DNA of 9,649 nt from JAUSKF01 sp964355005 (GTDB taxonomy: Bacteria > Patescibacteriota > Minisyncoccia > UBA6257 > WO2-44-18), in the NCBI GenBank assembly GCA_964355005.1, contig CAYHBX010000034.1, positions 1 through 9,649 on the forward strand. Direction: 5' to 3'. The notes under the pieces are model-generated. The model ran no database searches. It was not told the DNA's origin and saw only the letters and a list, made by a program, of their open reading frames with translations. Of the stretch, positions 1 to 7,543 are shown piece by piece. Every line of letters starts with the position of its first letter. Position 1 is the first letter of the stretch. The position numbers were made by a program, and so were the translations under genes.

Positions 1-1403
1 AAGAGGTTATTAACCAAGGAGATCAACCGCTCGGTGGATTGCTCCATGTCCATCAACCTTTCCCGCTCCTTTTTAGATCGGCCCTTGCTTTCCAACAACA
101 ATTCCGTGGTCCATTTTATCGCGCTAAGTGGAGTGCGCAGCTGATGCGAGGCCACCGAAACAAACTCGGTCTTTGCCGAATCAATTGCCTTTTCTCGCGT
201 AATATCCCGCTCGACACCGACAAAAAACTTTACATTGCCGGACTGATCGAGAATCGGAATGATCAACGAGTCCGAAATGTAAAATTCCCCGTTTTTCTTT
301 TTATTCTTAATTTCCGCCGCGAACGTTTGTTTCTTTGTTTTGACGGTTTCCCACAAGCGCTGATAAAACTCCTTGCCCATTTGATTACCCCACAATGACG
401 GCCGGCTTCCAATTATTTCTTGAAGAGAATACCCGGTGGTTGTCGTGGCCGCTTTGTTGGCATAAAGGATCACGCCGTCCGAATCAGTAAAAATAACATG
501 GTAATTAACGGCCTCAACTGCCTCCTGAAATTTTCTCACATCATCCAATAACGCCCCCGTTTTAATTTTATTTAATTCCAGCTCAGAAATTTTTACATTT
601 AATTCGGTGACTTTTGCTTCTACTGCTTTTTTCAATCTTTCCTCTGATGCTTCTATCTGACCGGCCATTTTATTTATAGCGACTCCGATCTCACCCAATT
701 CGTTACGCGGACTACCACTGACCCTCTTACTGAAGTCGCCCGCGGCGATCGCGTTGATCGTAGCCCGTAACTTACCCACAGGGTTTTTGATCTGACGGCG
801 GAAAAGCAATGCCAACAGCGTCAGCATCAACAACATTCCCATTCCCACCAACACCCCAACCAGAACTCGTACCCAAGAAATAATCTCTGCCAACCCGTTC
901 GGTAAAAAATAAACCTCAATCGCGCCAACGACACCCGAATCAAAAGAGATCGGGACATAAACCTCAATCAGCTCTCCATGATCCACCTCCTTAACATTTT
1001 CGGATTTCAAAAGATCCGATAACGATATCTGGGTTTCGCCTTGCAATGCTTTTTGAAATTCAGGATCATCAATGAATTGCTGTCCGATCAACGACGGCTC
1101 ATCGGAATAGATAATCCGCCCCCCAAGATCCCAAACCTTGATCCGCGCCACCTGTTTTATTTTTATTCCTTCAAAAAACTTCCCGAAAATTTTCTGGGAA
1201 TCTACCGAATCGTCATATAAAAAGTCCTGTGGGCTTAAATGCTCCGCGGCCTGCAATTGCACTAATTCACTAGTTAAAAGATTCGCGGCATGTAAAAAAG
1301 AAAAAGTAATAAGACGGGAGGAAGCGGCAAACAAAATTATGAAAGCAAGAAAAAATCCGGCCGCCGTCAAAGCCATGAACTTGCTCTCGATCGTCCTCAA
1401 CAT
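1..1403 (-). CDS. Sensor histidine kinase (TM-sensor-TM-HAMP-PAS-HisKA), 3' end outside window
   Basis: The minus frame from ATG at 1403 stays open for 467 codons to the window edge. Order of parts: TM helix (~11-37), extracellular sensor region (~38-176), second TM helix (~177-202), HAMP (~203-255, with NPVGKLR and RNELGEIG), a charged coiled coil, a PAS domain (~290-402, with IFTDSDGVILYANKAA and the C-terminal VGVERDITREK), then a HisKA dimerisation helix with the H-box SVASHQLRTPLSAIKW. His420 is the predicted phosphate acceptor. The catalytic ATPase domain must lie beyond the left edge. The family autophosphorylates on His and passes the phosphate to a response regulator, which is not visible here. 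The ATG overlaps the preceding stop (TAATG), so translation is probably coupled to the cohesin tail upstream. The ligand is unknown; the operon suggests the cohesin/dockerin complex, which is inference. Confidence 0.93.
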   Translation of the reverse strand, partial: MLRTIESKFMALTAAGFFLAFIILFAASSRLITFSFLHAANLLTSELVQLQAAEHLSPQDFLYDDSVDSQKIFGKFFEGIKIKQVARIKVWDLGGRIIYSDEPSLIGQQFIDDPEFQKALQGETQISLSDLLKSENVKEVDHGELIEVYVPISFDSGVVGAIEVYFLPNGLAEIISWVRVLVGVLVGMGMLLMLTLLALLFRRQIKNPVGKLRATINAIAAGDFSKRVSGSPRNELGEIGVAINKMAGQIEASEERLKKAVEAKVTELNVKISELELNKIKTGALLDDVRKFQEAVEAVNYHVIFTDSDGVILYANKAATTTTGYSLQEIIGSRPSLWGNQMGKEFYQRLWETVKTKKQTFAAEIKNKKKNGEFYISDSLIIPILDQSGNVKFFVGVERDITREKAIDSAKTEFVSVASHQLRTPLSAIKWTTELLLESKGRSKKERERLMDMEQSTERLISLVNNL

Positions 1404-1681
1404 TATTTCGAAATGTCTTCAATATTGGCAGTGACGTATTTTTTCATCTTTTCCAGATCATCTCTAGTTTTCTTCAGCAAAAATTCAATTTCAGTATTTT
1501 CTACCGCGGAAATCTTCTTATCCTTGTATTTACCCAGCAAATTATCCAGGTCTTTTTTAAGCACACCGAACACACTCGTCACATCCCGCTCGGCGATCAC
1601 CAACTTTCTGCCTAATTGTTTTTTCCATAATCTCTGAGCCCAAAAACCGGCGCCGAAAGCCGCCAGAAGCACCGTGATCAA
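1403..1681 (-). CDS. C-terminal membrane anchor and cytoplasmic tail of the cohesin protein, in shifted frame
   Basis: This frame has no ATG at its head; it opens with a TTG, and the open frame joins smoothly to the cohesin frame if one T of the 8-T run is skipped. The joined sequence gives a good single TM helix (FFSGLITVLLAAFGAGFWA) followed by the positive stop-transfer residues RLWKK. After it comes a ~65-residue charged tail predicted to lie in the cytoplasm, with two coiled-coil-like stretches (DVTSVFGVLKKDLDNLLGK and EIEFLLKKTRDDLEKMKKY). It therefore reads as the C-terminal part of the upstream gene rather than a separate gene. Its stop codon shares one base with the histidine kinase start. 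A free-standing 92-residue membrane protein starting at TTG is the alternative, less likely because the upstream gene would then lack an anchor. Confidence 0.75.
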   Translation of the reverse strand: MITVLLAAFGAGFWAQRLWKKQLGRKLVIAERDVTSVFGVLKKDLDNLLGKYKDKKISAVENTEIEFLLKKTRDDLEKMKKYVTANIEDISK

Positions 1682-3125
1682 GCCGGAAAAAAAATCCGAA
1701 TTGAGTTATGCCGACCCCCGCGATCGTCAGCAATGGAGCAGTGCGAACCCTGAACTCTTCGGAGGCTACCGGAAAACTTAAAGCGCCCCGCTCGTCTTGT
1801 GTCACCGCCTCGGCAAAATAAGTTCCTTTTTTAAGCGGTTCATTGATCAAAGTTTCCCAATTTCCTTCAGCTGTCGTTGGAACGGTAGCCTGTGAGGAAA
1901 TAGCGCCGGACCGAGACTTTAATATCAAATGAATCAGAAAGCCGGGCTTAGCCGTTCCGCTAACCACCAAATTTCCCTCGCCGACAAAAACGTCTTTGGT
2001 AACAAAGGCGATCGTCGGCGCCTGAATCGGAAGAATATTTACTGAAACCGAAGCGCTGGATTCATTACCGGCTTTATCCACCGCCGAAATAACAATATCT
2101 CTTCGGCCGGGAGATTGCAGAGGCAGTTTAATCTCTTCTTGAGTAGTAGTTATATCCTCCTTCGCGCCGATATGAATCACGTAATGAGAGATTCCGGAGA
2201 GGGCATCGTTAGCGGAATACCGGAAAACCGGCTGGGGATTATCCGTCTCATTTCCGGACAAAGAAATGATGCTAAACGCCGGTGGCGCGGTCCGATCAAC
2301 CGCCACTTTATAATGAGAGGTTGGACCAGAACCGATATTATTTTTGAACCGGACGTGGGCATACCAGATCCCCTCCTTTAATTCTCCAAAATTTTTGCCG
2401 TTAAAAAGTTCTTTATCAAAAACCTGTGGCGCGGTTTTGGGATTTTGATCCACGACTGCCGCCGCTTGAATGACGTCGTCAGGTAAATTCCAAAGGACAA
2501 TTAGATCGCCCTGCTGGTTATACCACTTGGCCGGATCGGGATAAAGATTAACGGTTAGCTCTGGCAAAACCGGGACTTTGGCGGCCTTCACTGGCGGACG
2601 GGTAACCACGACCGGCTGTTGTTGAACGGGCGCGGGAACGCTAACGGATTGAGTAGTTACATTAATAGAAGCGGTTTTTGTTGAGGAAAGAACATTAGTC
2701 CCCTGTCCATCGCTAGCAGTAACAATCGCGTCGGAAATAGAGAAATCGGCCTTGCCGGAACCGACAGTCTTAAACTTCATAGTAAACACCGACAGAGAGT
2801 GCCCAGACAAATTTTGCGAAGCGCCCCCGATGAAACTTATGGAACTATTGGAGACCGCGGGGTCTTCCACCCAAAAACCGAAAACGGATTTGCTTCGATC
2901 AATTGATACGAATTCAATAATATTTTTGGGAAAACTAATAACGGCTTGGGCGGCATTGATATTCTGGTTTTCGCTATCAATAATTAAATCTACCAAAAAC
3001 TCCTGTCCAATCGGAAAATTTTGGCCGCTTGGATTCAGGGTCATTGTCGCGGCTGATGCGCCGCCGGATAATAACGCGAAAAACACGGTCATCAGCGCCG
3101 GAAGAAAGATTTTTGGTATTTTCAT
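1557..3125 (-). CDS. Exported cohesin-domain/Ig-like surface protein, main part (frame breaks near 1690)
   Basis: The protein starts with a signal peptide (residues 1-26, ending GGASA). A cohesin-like beta-sandwich follows (~27-157). Typical features are the opening TLNPSGQNFPIGQEFLVDL, then AAQAVISFPKNIIEFVSI, and near the end GKADFSISDAIVTASDGQG. A proline/valine-rich linker (~158-190) leads to three Ig-like modules (~190-280, ~281-362, ~363-462). The last has GNWETLINEPLKKGTYFAEA, typical of bacterial Ig-like repeats. The family role is to bind dockerin modules outside the cell. The start has an AAAGGA ribosome site about 10 bases upstream, inside the end of the dockerin gene. Credible sequence stops near residue 477; the last ~45 residues of this frame are low-complexity, Arg/Gly-rich and antisense-like. 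The natural continuation lies in the next frame (1403-1681). With one T skipped, the joined protein is 573 residues. Confidence 0.87.
   Translation of the reverse strand: MKIPKIFLPALMTVFFALLSGGASAATMTLNPSGQNFPIGQEFLVDLIIDSENQNINAAQAVISFPKNIIEFVSIDRSKSVFGFWVEDPAVSNSSISFIGGASQNLSGHSLSVFTMKFKTVGSGKADFSISDAIVTASDGQGTNVLSSTKTASINVTTQSVSVPAPVQQQPVVVTRPPVKAAKVPVLPELTVNLYPDPAKWYNQQGDLIVLWNLPDDVIQAAAVVDQNPKTAPQVFDKELFNGKNFGELKEGIWYAHVRFKNNIGSGPTSHYKVAVDRTAPPAFSIISLSGNETDNPQPVFRYSANDALSGISHYVIHIGAKEDITTTQEEIKLPLQSPGRRDIVISAVDKAGNESSASVSVNILPIQAPTIAFVTKDVFVGEGNLVVSGTAKPGFLIHLILKSRSGAISSQATVPTTAEGNWETLINEPLKKGTYFAEAVTQDERGALSFPVASEEFRVRTAPLLTIAGVGITQFGFFFRLDHGASGGFRRRFLGSEIMEKTIRQKVGDRRAGCDECVRCA
1687..1694 (-). 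other. 8-T homopolymer where the cohesin gene changes frame
   Basis: On the coding strand the run reads GGATTTTTTTTCCGGC. With eight T's the frame continues as GFFFRLDH and ends at 1557 with no TM helix. With seven it continues as GFFSGLITV into the anchor and tail. Possible causes are a sequencing or assembly indel, a real mutation, or slippage in replication or transcription that makes both forms. The sequence alone cannot tell these apart. Confidence 0.8.
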
Positions 3126-3129
3126 ATGC

Positions 3130-5814
3130 TTATAATCCTTTAATAGCAGTCAAAAAGATGCTCAAATCCTTAATATCTACGATCTTATTGCCGTCCAGAT
3201 CGGCCGTTCGCTTCAAGGCCATGTCCGCGGAGCGCCAGCGGAAAAGAAAGACACTCCAGTCCTTAATGTTAATTATACTATCTCCGTCAAAATCCGCTTG
3301 TGGATAAGAAAGCGGTGAAATTACAAAGGTTTTTATCGAAGAAAATCCGCTGGCTTCATCGTTTGGACCGATCGCTCTGGCGCGCAAGAAATGCTCTCGT
3401 GGAGAAAATCTAGCAGTTTCTATTGCCAAAGAATACGCGCCATCTTTGGCGGCTTCCGTTGAATATCGCAAAACATTATCGATCAGCAATTCAACTTTGC
3501 TGGCCGGAAAAGTATAACCGATTGCCGTAACTGGCTTGCCGCGGCTAACGCGATTTTGAATAAAATCCAAAGTCGGCGGCACGAATAAGTTTTCCGCTTT
3601 AAGACTGTTAGATGAGATCAAATCGGCCGTAAAACCGGAAATGCCGCTACTCCGTCCGTTTTTATCTTTGGCTTCCACGGCAAAGAAATATTCCCCCTGC
3701 AACAAGGCAGTAAATTTCTTTTCAAAAAAGCCGCCATCGTCCGCGACGGTTTCCGTATCCAAAATATAGGTATTGATATTCTGCACATCAATCGAACTCC
3801 GCCGATAAAATCTCACGGTGCCCCCGGGATAAGCCTTTCCGGCAAAAATAATCTCGGTCGGTAAAACTCCTCCGCGAGACAGCGAGTCGGGTGGAATAGT
3901 GATTGAAGAAGTGGTCTCCGTGGAAGTCGTCCCGCTTGGCACGTTAGAAATAGCGGAAGTATTGGGAACTTCGTCCGAGGTTTTTAGGGCGAAGTAGTAA
4001 GTAGTCCCTGACGATAATCCGGTGACGGTCTTGGTCTCGGAAGAACCGGCGACGGACGGAGTAGGCTCACCGGTAACTTGGGTTGCCGAATCAAAGTTCC
4101 CGGAGGTGATGGCAGAAGTGGAATAGCGGAGATCGTAAGTGGTAGCGGTGCCGGAACTGGCATCATCACCGGGAGCGGTCCAGGTGACTACGATAGAACT
4201 GGTAGTGACGGCTCCGGTAGCGAGATTAGAAACATCAGCCGGAGCGGTGGTGTCTCCACCGCCGGAGGTGGATGTCGTCCCGCTCGGCACGTTGGAAATA
4301 GCAGAAGTGTTGGGAACTTCGTCCGAGGTTTTTAGGGCGAAGTAGTAAGTAGTCCCTGACGATAATCCGGTGACGGTCTTGGTCTCGGAAGAACCGGCGA
4401 CGGACGGAGTAGGCTCACCGGTAACTTGGGTTGCCGAATCAAAGTTCCCGGAGGTGATGGCAGAAGTGGAATAGCGGAGATCGTAAGTGGTAGCGGTGCC
4501 GGAACTGGCATCATCACCGGGAGCGGTCCAGGTGACTACGATAGAACTGGTAGTGACGGCTCCGGTAGCGAGATTAGAAACATCAGCCGGGGCGGTGGTG
4601 TCTCCACCGGAGGCAAGATCAACAATTGTATTGCCTAAGAGATCATCGGCAGAAGCTAAATCCCAAGTCACGTAGATACGTTCGTCAGACATTATATTCA
4701 CCCGCGCCCCATAAAGATCACCGGCGGTTGTATTTATAGAACTCTGTTCCGTTCCCCAGGAAGCCATTACATCGGCAGATTTTTTCCAATATACATTACC
4801 GGTAGACGCGGTGCCAGACGTAGTACGCGCGGTATAAACCGCGTAAATTTCATTGGTATTTTCATCGAAACCCATTTTAACCCCGGTAATACCTTTTGTA
4901 TCGTTCGTTAAAACATCAGTTTTAGAAGTCCATGCACCACCGGAATAAGTCGCCGCGCGAATATCGTCATTGGTGCCGAAAGTGACAACGTCCGTTGCAT
5001 ACGCCAGATAGATATCGCCGGTCGATCTCTTGAGAGTCGCGCCAAAATGCGCGTCATAGGTTCCGTTACTTACAGCACTCGCGTCTATTGTCGTCCAAGC
5101 GCCATCCCAGGAATTTCCGGAGTCGCTGTAAATTTTTGATTGCACCGCATCCGCCGAAATATCCCAGCGAATCGCCATTATGTTTCCACCGGACAGCGGC
5201 ATTAGAATCAGCCAATCGGTGGCGAGATCAAAAGGGATAGTACCGGCCTCCGTCCAGTTTATTGCCGATGAACAGTCCGCGCCGGTAGCGCATTTGATAA
5301 CAAAAGAATCTCCGGCGTCCTGGACTCCCATGTAAAGATCACCATCCGTCCCCTTGGTGATAGATGGAATGTTTGCCCCGACCGCGAACCCGCCTCCCTG
5401 ATTGGCTCCGGACGCGTTGACGGTAGCGGTAAGAGTGTCTCCGGAAGTATCAAGCCGTGTATACCAAAGATCGGCGGCATCCAGAGTTGTAATGTGGATA
5501 TAGTTACCGGTGGTATCGCCGGGAGTCCAGCGATCATACCAGACAGCAACCTTTAAGCAGTCTGTTTGCGCGTCCACTGTAACCGCCACTCCCCAAGAAC
5601 CGCCACCATCAGAAGTCTTACTATAAACACAAGAACCGGTGGAATCACGGTAAAAAGCGTAACCGGTTTGGTCCGAAGTAAACACGGCCGTCGGCGAACT
5701 GCCATTGTGAGAAGTAAGGGTTGTATGAATAGCGGAGTCGATCGCGATTTCCGCCGCAAAAGCAACGGCAAACCCGATAATTGCCAAGCTGATAACGATC
5801 CAAAATTTCTTCAT
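3130..5814 (-). CDS. Secreted propeller/fibronectin-III protein with C-terminal dockerin
   Basis: An 894-residue exported protein. Signal peptide residues 1-20 (MKKFWIVISLAIIGFAVAFA). Residues ~21-398 look like a sialidase-type beta-propeller, with Asp-box-like motifs TSDGGGSW and SDSGNSW and repeated Tyr/Trp-rich strands; I do not see a sialidase active site, so a binding role is more likely than catalysis. Two identical fibronectin-III modules follow (~403-514 and ~519-630, each opening with TTAPADVSNL). Two Ig-like modules follow (~640-730 and ~735-835). The end is a complete type-I-like dockerin: calcium loops DFDGDSIINIKD (841-852) and DLDGNKIVDIKD (872-883), both with Asp at positions 1, 3 and 12. 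It is the first gene of the operon and ends 4 bases before the cohesin gene, so that cohesin is its obvious partner. What the propeller binds is unknown. Confidence 0.9.
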   Translation of the reverse strand: MKKFWIVISLAIIGFAVAFAAEIAIDSAIHTTLTSHNGSSPTAVFTSDQTGYAFYRDSTGSCVYSKTSDGGGSWGVAVTVDAQTDCLKVAVWYDRWTPGDTTGNYIHITTLDAADLWYTRLDTSGDTLTATVNASGANQGGGFAVGANIPSITKGTDGDLYMGVQDAGDSFVIKCATGADCSSAINWTEAGTIPFDLATDWLILMPLSGGNIMAIRWDISADAVQSKIYSDSGNSWDGAWTTIDASAVSNGTYDAHFGATLKRSTGDIYLAYATDVVTFGTNDDIRAATYSGGAWTSKTDVLTNDTKGITGVKMGFDENTNEIYAVYTARTTSGTASTGNVYWKKSADVMASWGTEQSSINTTAGDLYGARVNIMSDERIYVTWDLASADDLLGNTIVDLASGGDTTAPADVSNLATGAVTTSSIVVTWTAPGDDASSGTATTYDLRYSTSAITSGNFDSATQVTGEPTPSVAGSSETKTVTGLSSGTTYYFALKTSDEVPNTSAISNVPSGTTSTSGGGDTTAPADVSNLATGAVTTSSIVVTWTAPGDDASSGTATTYDLRYSTSAITSGNFDSATQVTGEPTPSVAGSSETKTVTGLSSGTTYYFALKTSDEVPNTSAISNVPSGTTSTETTSSITIPPDSLSRGGVLPTEIIFAGKAYPGGTVRFYRRSSIDVQNINTYILDTETVADDGGFFEKKFTALLQGEYFFAVEAKDKNGRSSGISGFTADLISSNSLKAENLFVPPTLDFIQNRVSRGKPVTAIGYTFPASKVELLIDNVLRYSTEAAKDGAYSLAIETARFSPREHFLRARAIGPNDEASGFSSIKTFVISPLSYPQADFDGDSIINIKDWSVFLFRWRSADMALKRTADLDGNKIVDIKDLSIFLTAIKGL
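3926..4608 (-). repeat. Tandem 348-base repeat encoding two identical fibronectin-III modules
   Basis: Two copies, 3926-4260 and 4274-4608, repeat with a period of 348 bases (116 codons). I count five base differences over 335 positions, all silent. Four lie in the first ~50 bases of each copy (plus-strand order) and one near the other end, leaving about 270 identical bases between. The encoded modules are identical. This implies a recent duplication or gene conversion, and is also a place where assembly can collapse or expand copies. Confidence 0.95.
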
Positions 5815-5878
5815 CTATTAAAATTATAGCAAACTAGTCTACTGGGATTTTTTTGCCAAAAATGTAAAAATAAAGCCA
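5815..5878. promoter_or_regulatory. Divergent promoter region; near-leaderless extended -10 for the dockerin operon
   Basis: On the minus strand TGCTATAAT (5831-5823) is a perfect extended -10 (TGnTATAAT). No good -35 lies at normal spacing. The expected transcription start is about 5816, only ~2 bases before the ATG at 5814, and no Shine-Dalgarno sequence is present, so the dockerin mRNA is probably leaderless or nearly so. For the plus-strand gene at 5879 only a weak candidate is seen (TGTAAAAAT, 5863-5871), which would also give a start next to the ATG; that half is low confidence. Confidence 0.6.
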
Positions 5879-6619
5879 ATGAATCAATTAGTTATTTTAG
5901 CCGGAGGACGGGGCAAGCGCATGAATTCCGAATTACCTAAGCCGCTGATCAAAATCGCCGGGAAAAGCATTATTGAGCGGCTATTGGAAAGAATGAGTCC
6001 CCTCTTCCCTACGCCGGTTATTGTCATTGGTCACAAAGGACAGGACATTAAGCAGGTACTCGGGCCTTCATATGTATACGCCGAGCAGAGAGAACAGCGC
6101 GGCACCGGAGACGCTTTGCTGGCAGCTAAAGACGCTTTAGCCGGAGCGGATACCATCGTGGCAATGCCGGGCGATCATCCGTTGGTTAGCTTGGAAACCA
6201 TCAAGGAGTTGCTGGCCGTGATGAAAGAAAAAAAAACAGTGATGACTTTAGCTACCGTCAAATTTCCCGATTTTAATAATGAAGGCAAGGTAATGGAGCG
6301 GGCCGGGCGGATCATCCGCAATGCCGACGGTTCGGTTAGTCGCATCGTGGAATTTAAAGATGCCACCAGCAAAGAAAAAGAGGTCACTGAAATCAATTCC
6401 GGCTACTACTGCTTCCAAGCCAGGTGGCTTTGGGAAAATATCGGCAAGATCGGAATAAATAACGCCGCCGGAGAATACTATCTGACCGATCTTTTGGGCA
6501 TTGCCACTTCGCAGGGGCACAAAATTTATTCCGTTGAAGTTAAAAATCCATTTGAGGGAATGGGGGTAAATACGCCGGAGGAACTGGCTATTGTTGAAAA
6601 ATACATCCAAAAATCGTAG
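5879..6619 (+). CDS. GlmU-type nucleotidyltransferase (uridylyltransferase domain only)
   Basis: A 246-residue single-domain sugar-phosphate nucleotidyltransferase. The signature loop LAGGRGKRM (residues 7-15) and LPKPL (Lys21) form the nucleotide and phosphate site. Close matches to GlmU are EQRGTGDAL (72-80), PGDHPL with metal-binding Asp99, IVEFKDAT (156-163), EINSG (171-175), NAAGEYYLTD (195-204) and GVN with Asn231 as the second metal ligand. GlmU's N-terminal half makes UDP-GlcNAc from GlcNAc-1-phosphate and UTP. The left-handed beta-helix acetyltransferase half of GlmU (~200 residues) is absent, so it would need GlcNAc-1-phosphate made elsewhere, or it may use another sugar. Cytoplasmic, likely feeding cell-wall or glycan synthesis. 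No clear ribosome site precedes the ATG. A histidine phosphatase follows after 34 bases, probably in the same transcript. Confidence 0.85.
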   Translation: MNQLVILAGGRGKRMNSELPKPLIKIAGKSIIERLLERMSPLFPTPVIVIGHKGQDIKQVLGPSYVYAEQREQRGTGDALLAAKDALAGADTIVAMPGDHPLVSLETIKELLAVMKEKKTVMTLATVKFPDFNNEGKVMERAGRIIRNADGSVSRIVEFKDATSKEKEVTEINSGYYCFQARWLWENIGKIGINNAAGEYYLTDLLGIATSQGHKIYSVEVKNPFEGMGVNTPEELAIVEKYIQKS

Positions 6620-6653
6620 AATTCCGGTAGTTCCTCAATAATGCGGGGACACA

Positions 6654-7496
6654 ATGTCGCTTCCCAGAAACCTAACGCTTCTGCGACACGGAGAATCTGA
6701 GGGAAATTGGGCAAAAAAAATGTCGGAAAAAGGAGACCATAGTCTTTTCACTCCGGAATTCCGGGCGCGCCACAGCTCCACCTTCCATCTTACCAACAAA
6801 GGAATTGAGCAGGCGAAGATCGCCGGTGATTGGATCCGGAAAAATATCGGCCCGGAATTTGACGGGTATTATACTTCCGACTGTACGCGCGCTCTGGAAA
6901 CTGCCGCTTGGCTTCGCATCCCATTCGCCCAATGGGATCCGAGACACGAACTTGTAGAGCGGGAATGGGGCGACTTGGATATCGTCTCCGACGAAGAAAA
7001 GGGAGCGAAATACCGAGAAGTGATGGAAGCGCGGCAGAAGGACGGATTTTTCTGGCGCGCTCTAAACATAGAGCCGATGTCTAATGTCTGCTTGCGGGTA
7101 AACCACGCGCTACAAAAAATGGCCCGCAAATTCAGTGGTAAGAACGTGATCGTGGTCTGCCACGGCGAAATAATGTGGGCGTTCAGAATGTTGCTGGAAG
7201 GGCTGACGTCTTGGGAATACGCGCGATTGGACTCATCCACCGACAAAAAAGAAAGGATGTTGAACTGCCAGATACTTCAATACACGCGGGAAGAACCGGC
7301 GCTCGGCGAGAATCCCGCTACCGGCATACCGGCCAAAAAATCCAAAAAACTTTCCACTGACTTCACTTGGATGCGCTCGGTCTGCGCCACTGACCCAACA
7401 TTATCAAGCAATATCTGGACGAAAATTGAACGTAAAAAATACAGCAATGCCGAATTGTTGAAGATCGCCGAATCCACCCCCCGAATGATCAACTAG
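6654..7496 (+). CDS. Histidine phosphatase family protein (phosphoglycerate mutase-like)
   Basis: A 280-residue member of the histidine phosphatase superfamily. The catalytic RHG motif LLRHGESEGN (His12) lies at the N terminus. Other core parts are SDCTRALETA with Arg79, the acid in VEREWGD (Glu102/Glu104), and VVCHGEIMW with the second His170. The family transfers phosphate through a phospho-His intermediate; members are phosphoglycerate mutases or phosphatases of many small substrates, and substrate cannot be read from this sequence. The region after ~residue 212 (about 70 residues, including a Lys-rich stretch and WTKIERKKYSNAELLKIA) is extra to the usual ~200-residue core. The start follows GCGGGGA by 5 bases, a weak ribosome site. 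The gene ends just before a strong terminator and is probably co-transcribed with the nucleotidyltransferase. Confidence 0.88.
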   Translation: MSLPRNLTLLRHGESEGNWAKKMSEKGDHSLFTPEFRARHSSTFHLTNKGIEQAKIAGDWIRKNIGPEFDGYYTSDCTRALETAAWLRIPFAQWDPRHELVEREWGDLDIVSDEEKGAKYREVMEARQKDGFFWRALNIEPMSNVCLRVNHALQKMARKFSGKNVIVVCHGEIMWAFRMLLEGLTSWEYARLDSSTDKKERMLNCQILQYTREEPALGENPATGIPAKKSKKLSTDFTWMRSVCATDPTLSSNIWTKIERKKYSNAELLKIAESTPRMIN

Positions 7497-7503
7497 CCCC
7501 CAG

Positions 7504-7531
7504 GTTTATCCTGAGTTTATCGAAGGACTCA
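7504..7531. repeat. Copy of a dispersed TCCTGAG..TCGAAGGA-type repeat
   Basis: The stretch TATCCTGAGTTTATCGAAGG resembles a short element (TCCTGAGCTTGTCGAAGGA type) that I recall as widespread between genes in environmental bacteria. It has outer TCCT/AGGA complementarity. Only one copy is in the window, so the call rests on recognition, not on repetition seen here. Confidence 0.35.
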
Positions 7532-7543
7532 TATAAATAACCC

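Noticed and set aside
39..398. Plus-strand open frame of 119 codons
   Set aside because: It is antisense to the kinase PAS/HisKA region, which has clear domain motifs; the plus frame shows none.
1403..3125. Recoding or alternative genetic code as the cause of the cohesin break
   Set aside because: The break is a frame change at a T-run, not a read-through stop; other genes end in normal stops.
3926..4608. CRISPR-like repetition
   Set aside because: Only two long copies with no spacers, in frame inside a coding region.
3984..4675. Several Gly/Ser/Pro-rich frames repeated over the FN3 region on both strands
   Set aside because: They are other-frame readings of the 348-base tandem repeat; the real frame encodes canonical FN3 modules.
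3130..5814. Active sialidase
   Set aside because: Asp-box-like motifs support a propeller fold, but I cannot find the arginine triad or catalytic acid pattern, so only the fold is claimed.
1..5814. Classical cellulosome locus
   Set aside because: One cohesin and one dockerin are present, with no carbohydrate-active enzyme or cellulose-binding module.
5879..6619. Full bifunctional GlmU split by a frameshift
   Set aside because: No hexapeptide-repeat acetyltransferase sequence appears in any frame after 6619; the next gene is a histidine phosphatase.
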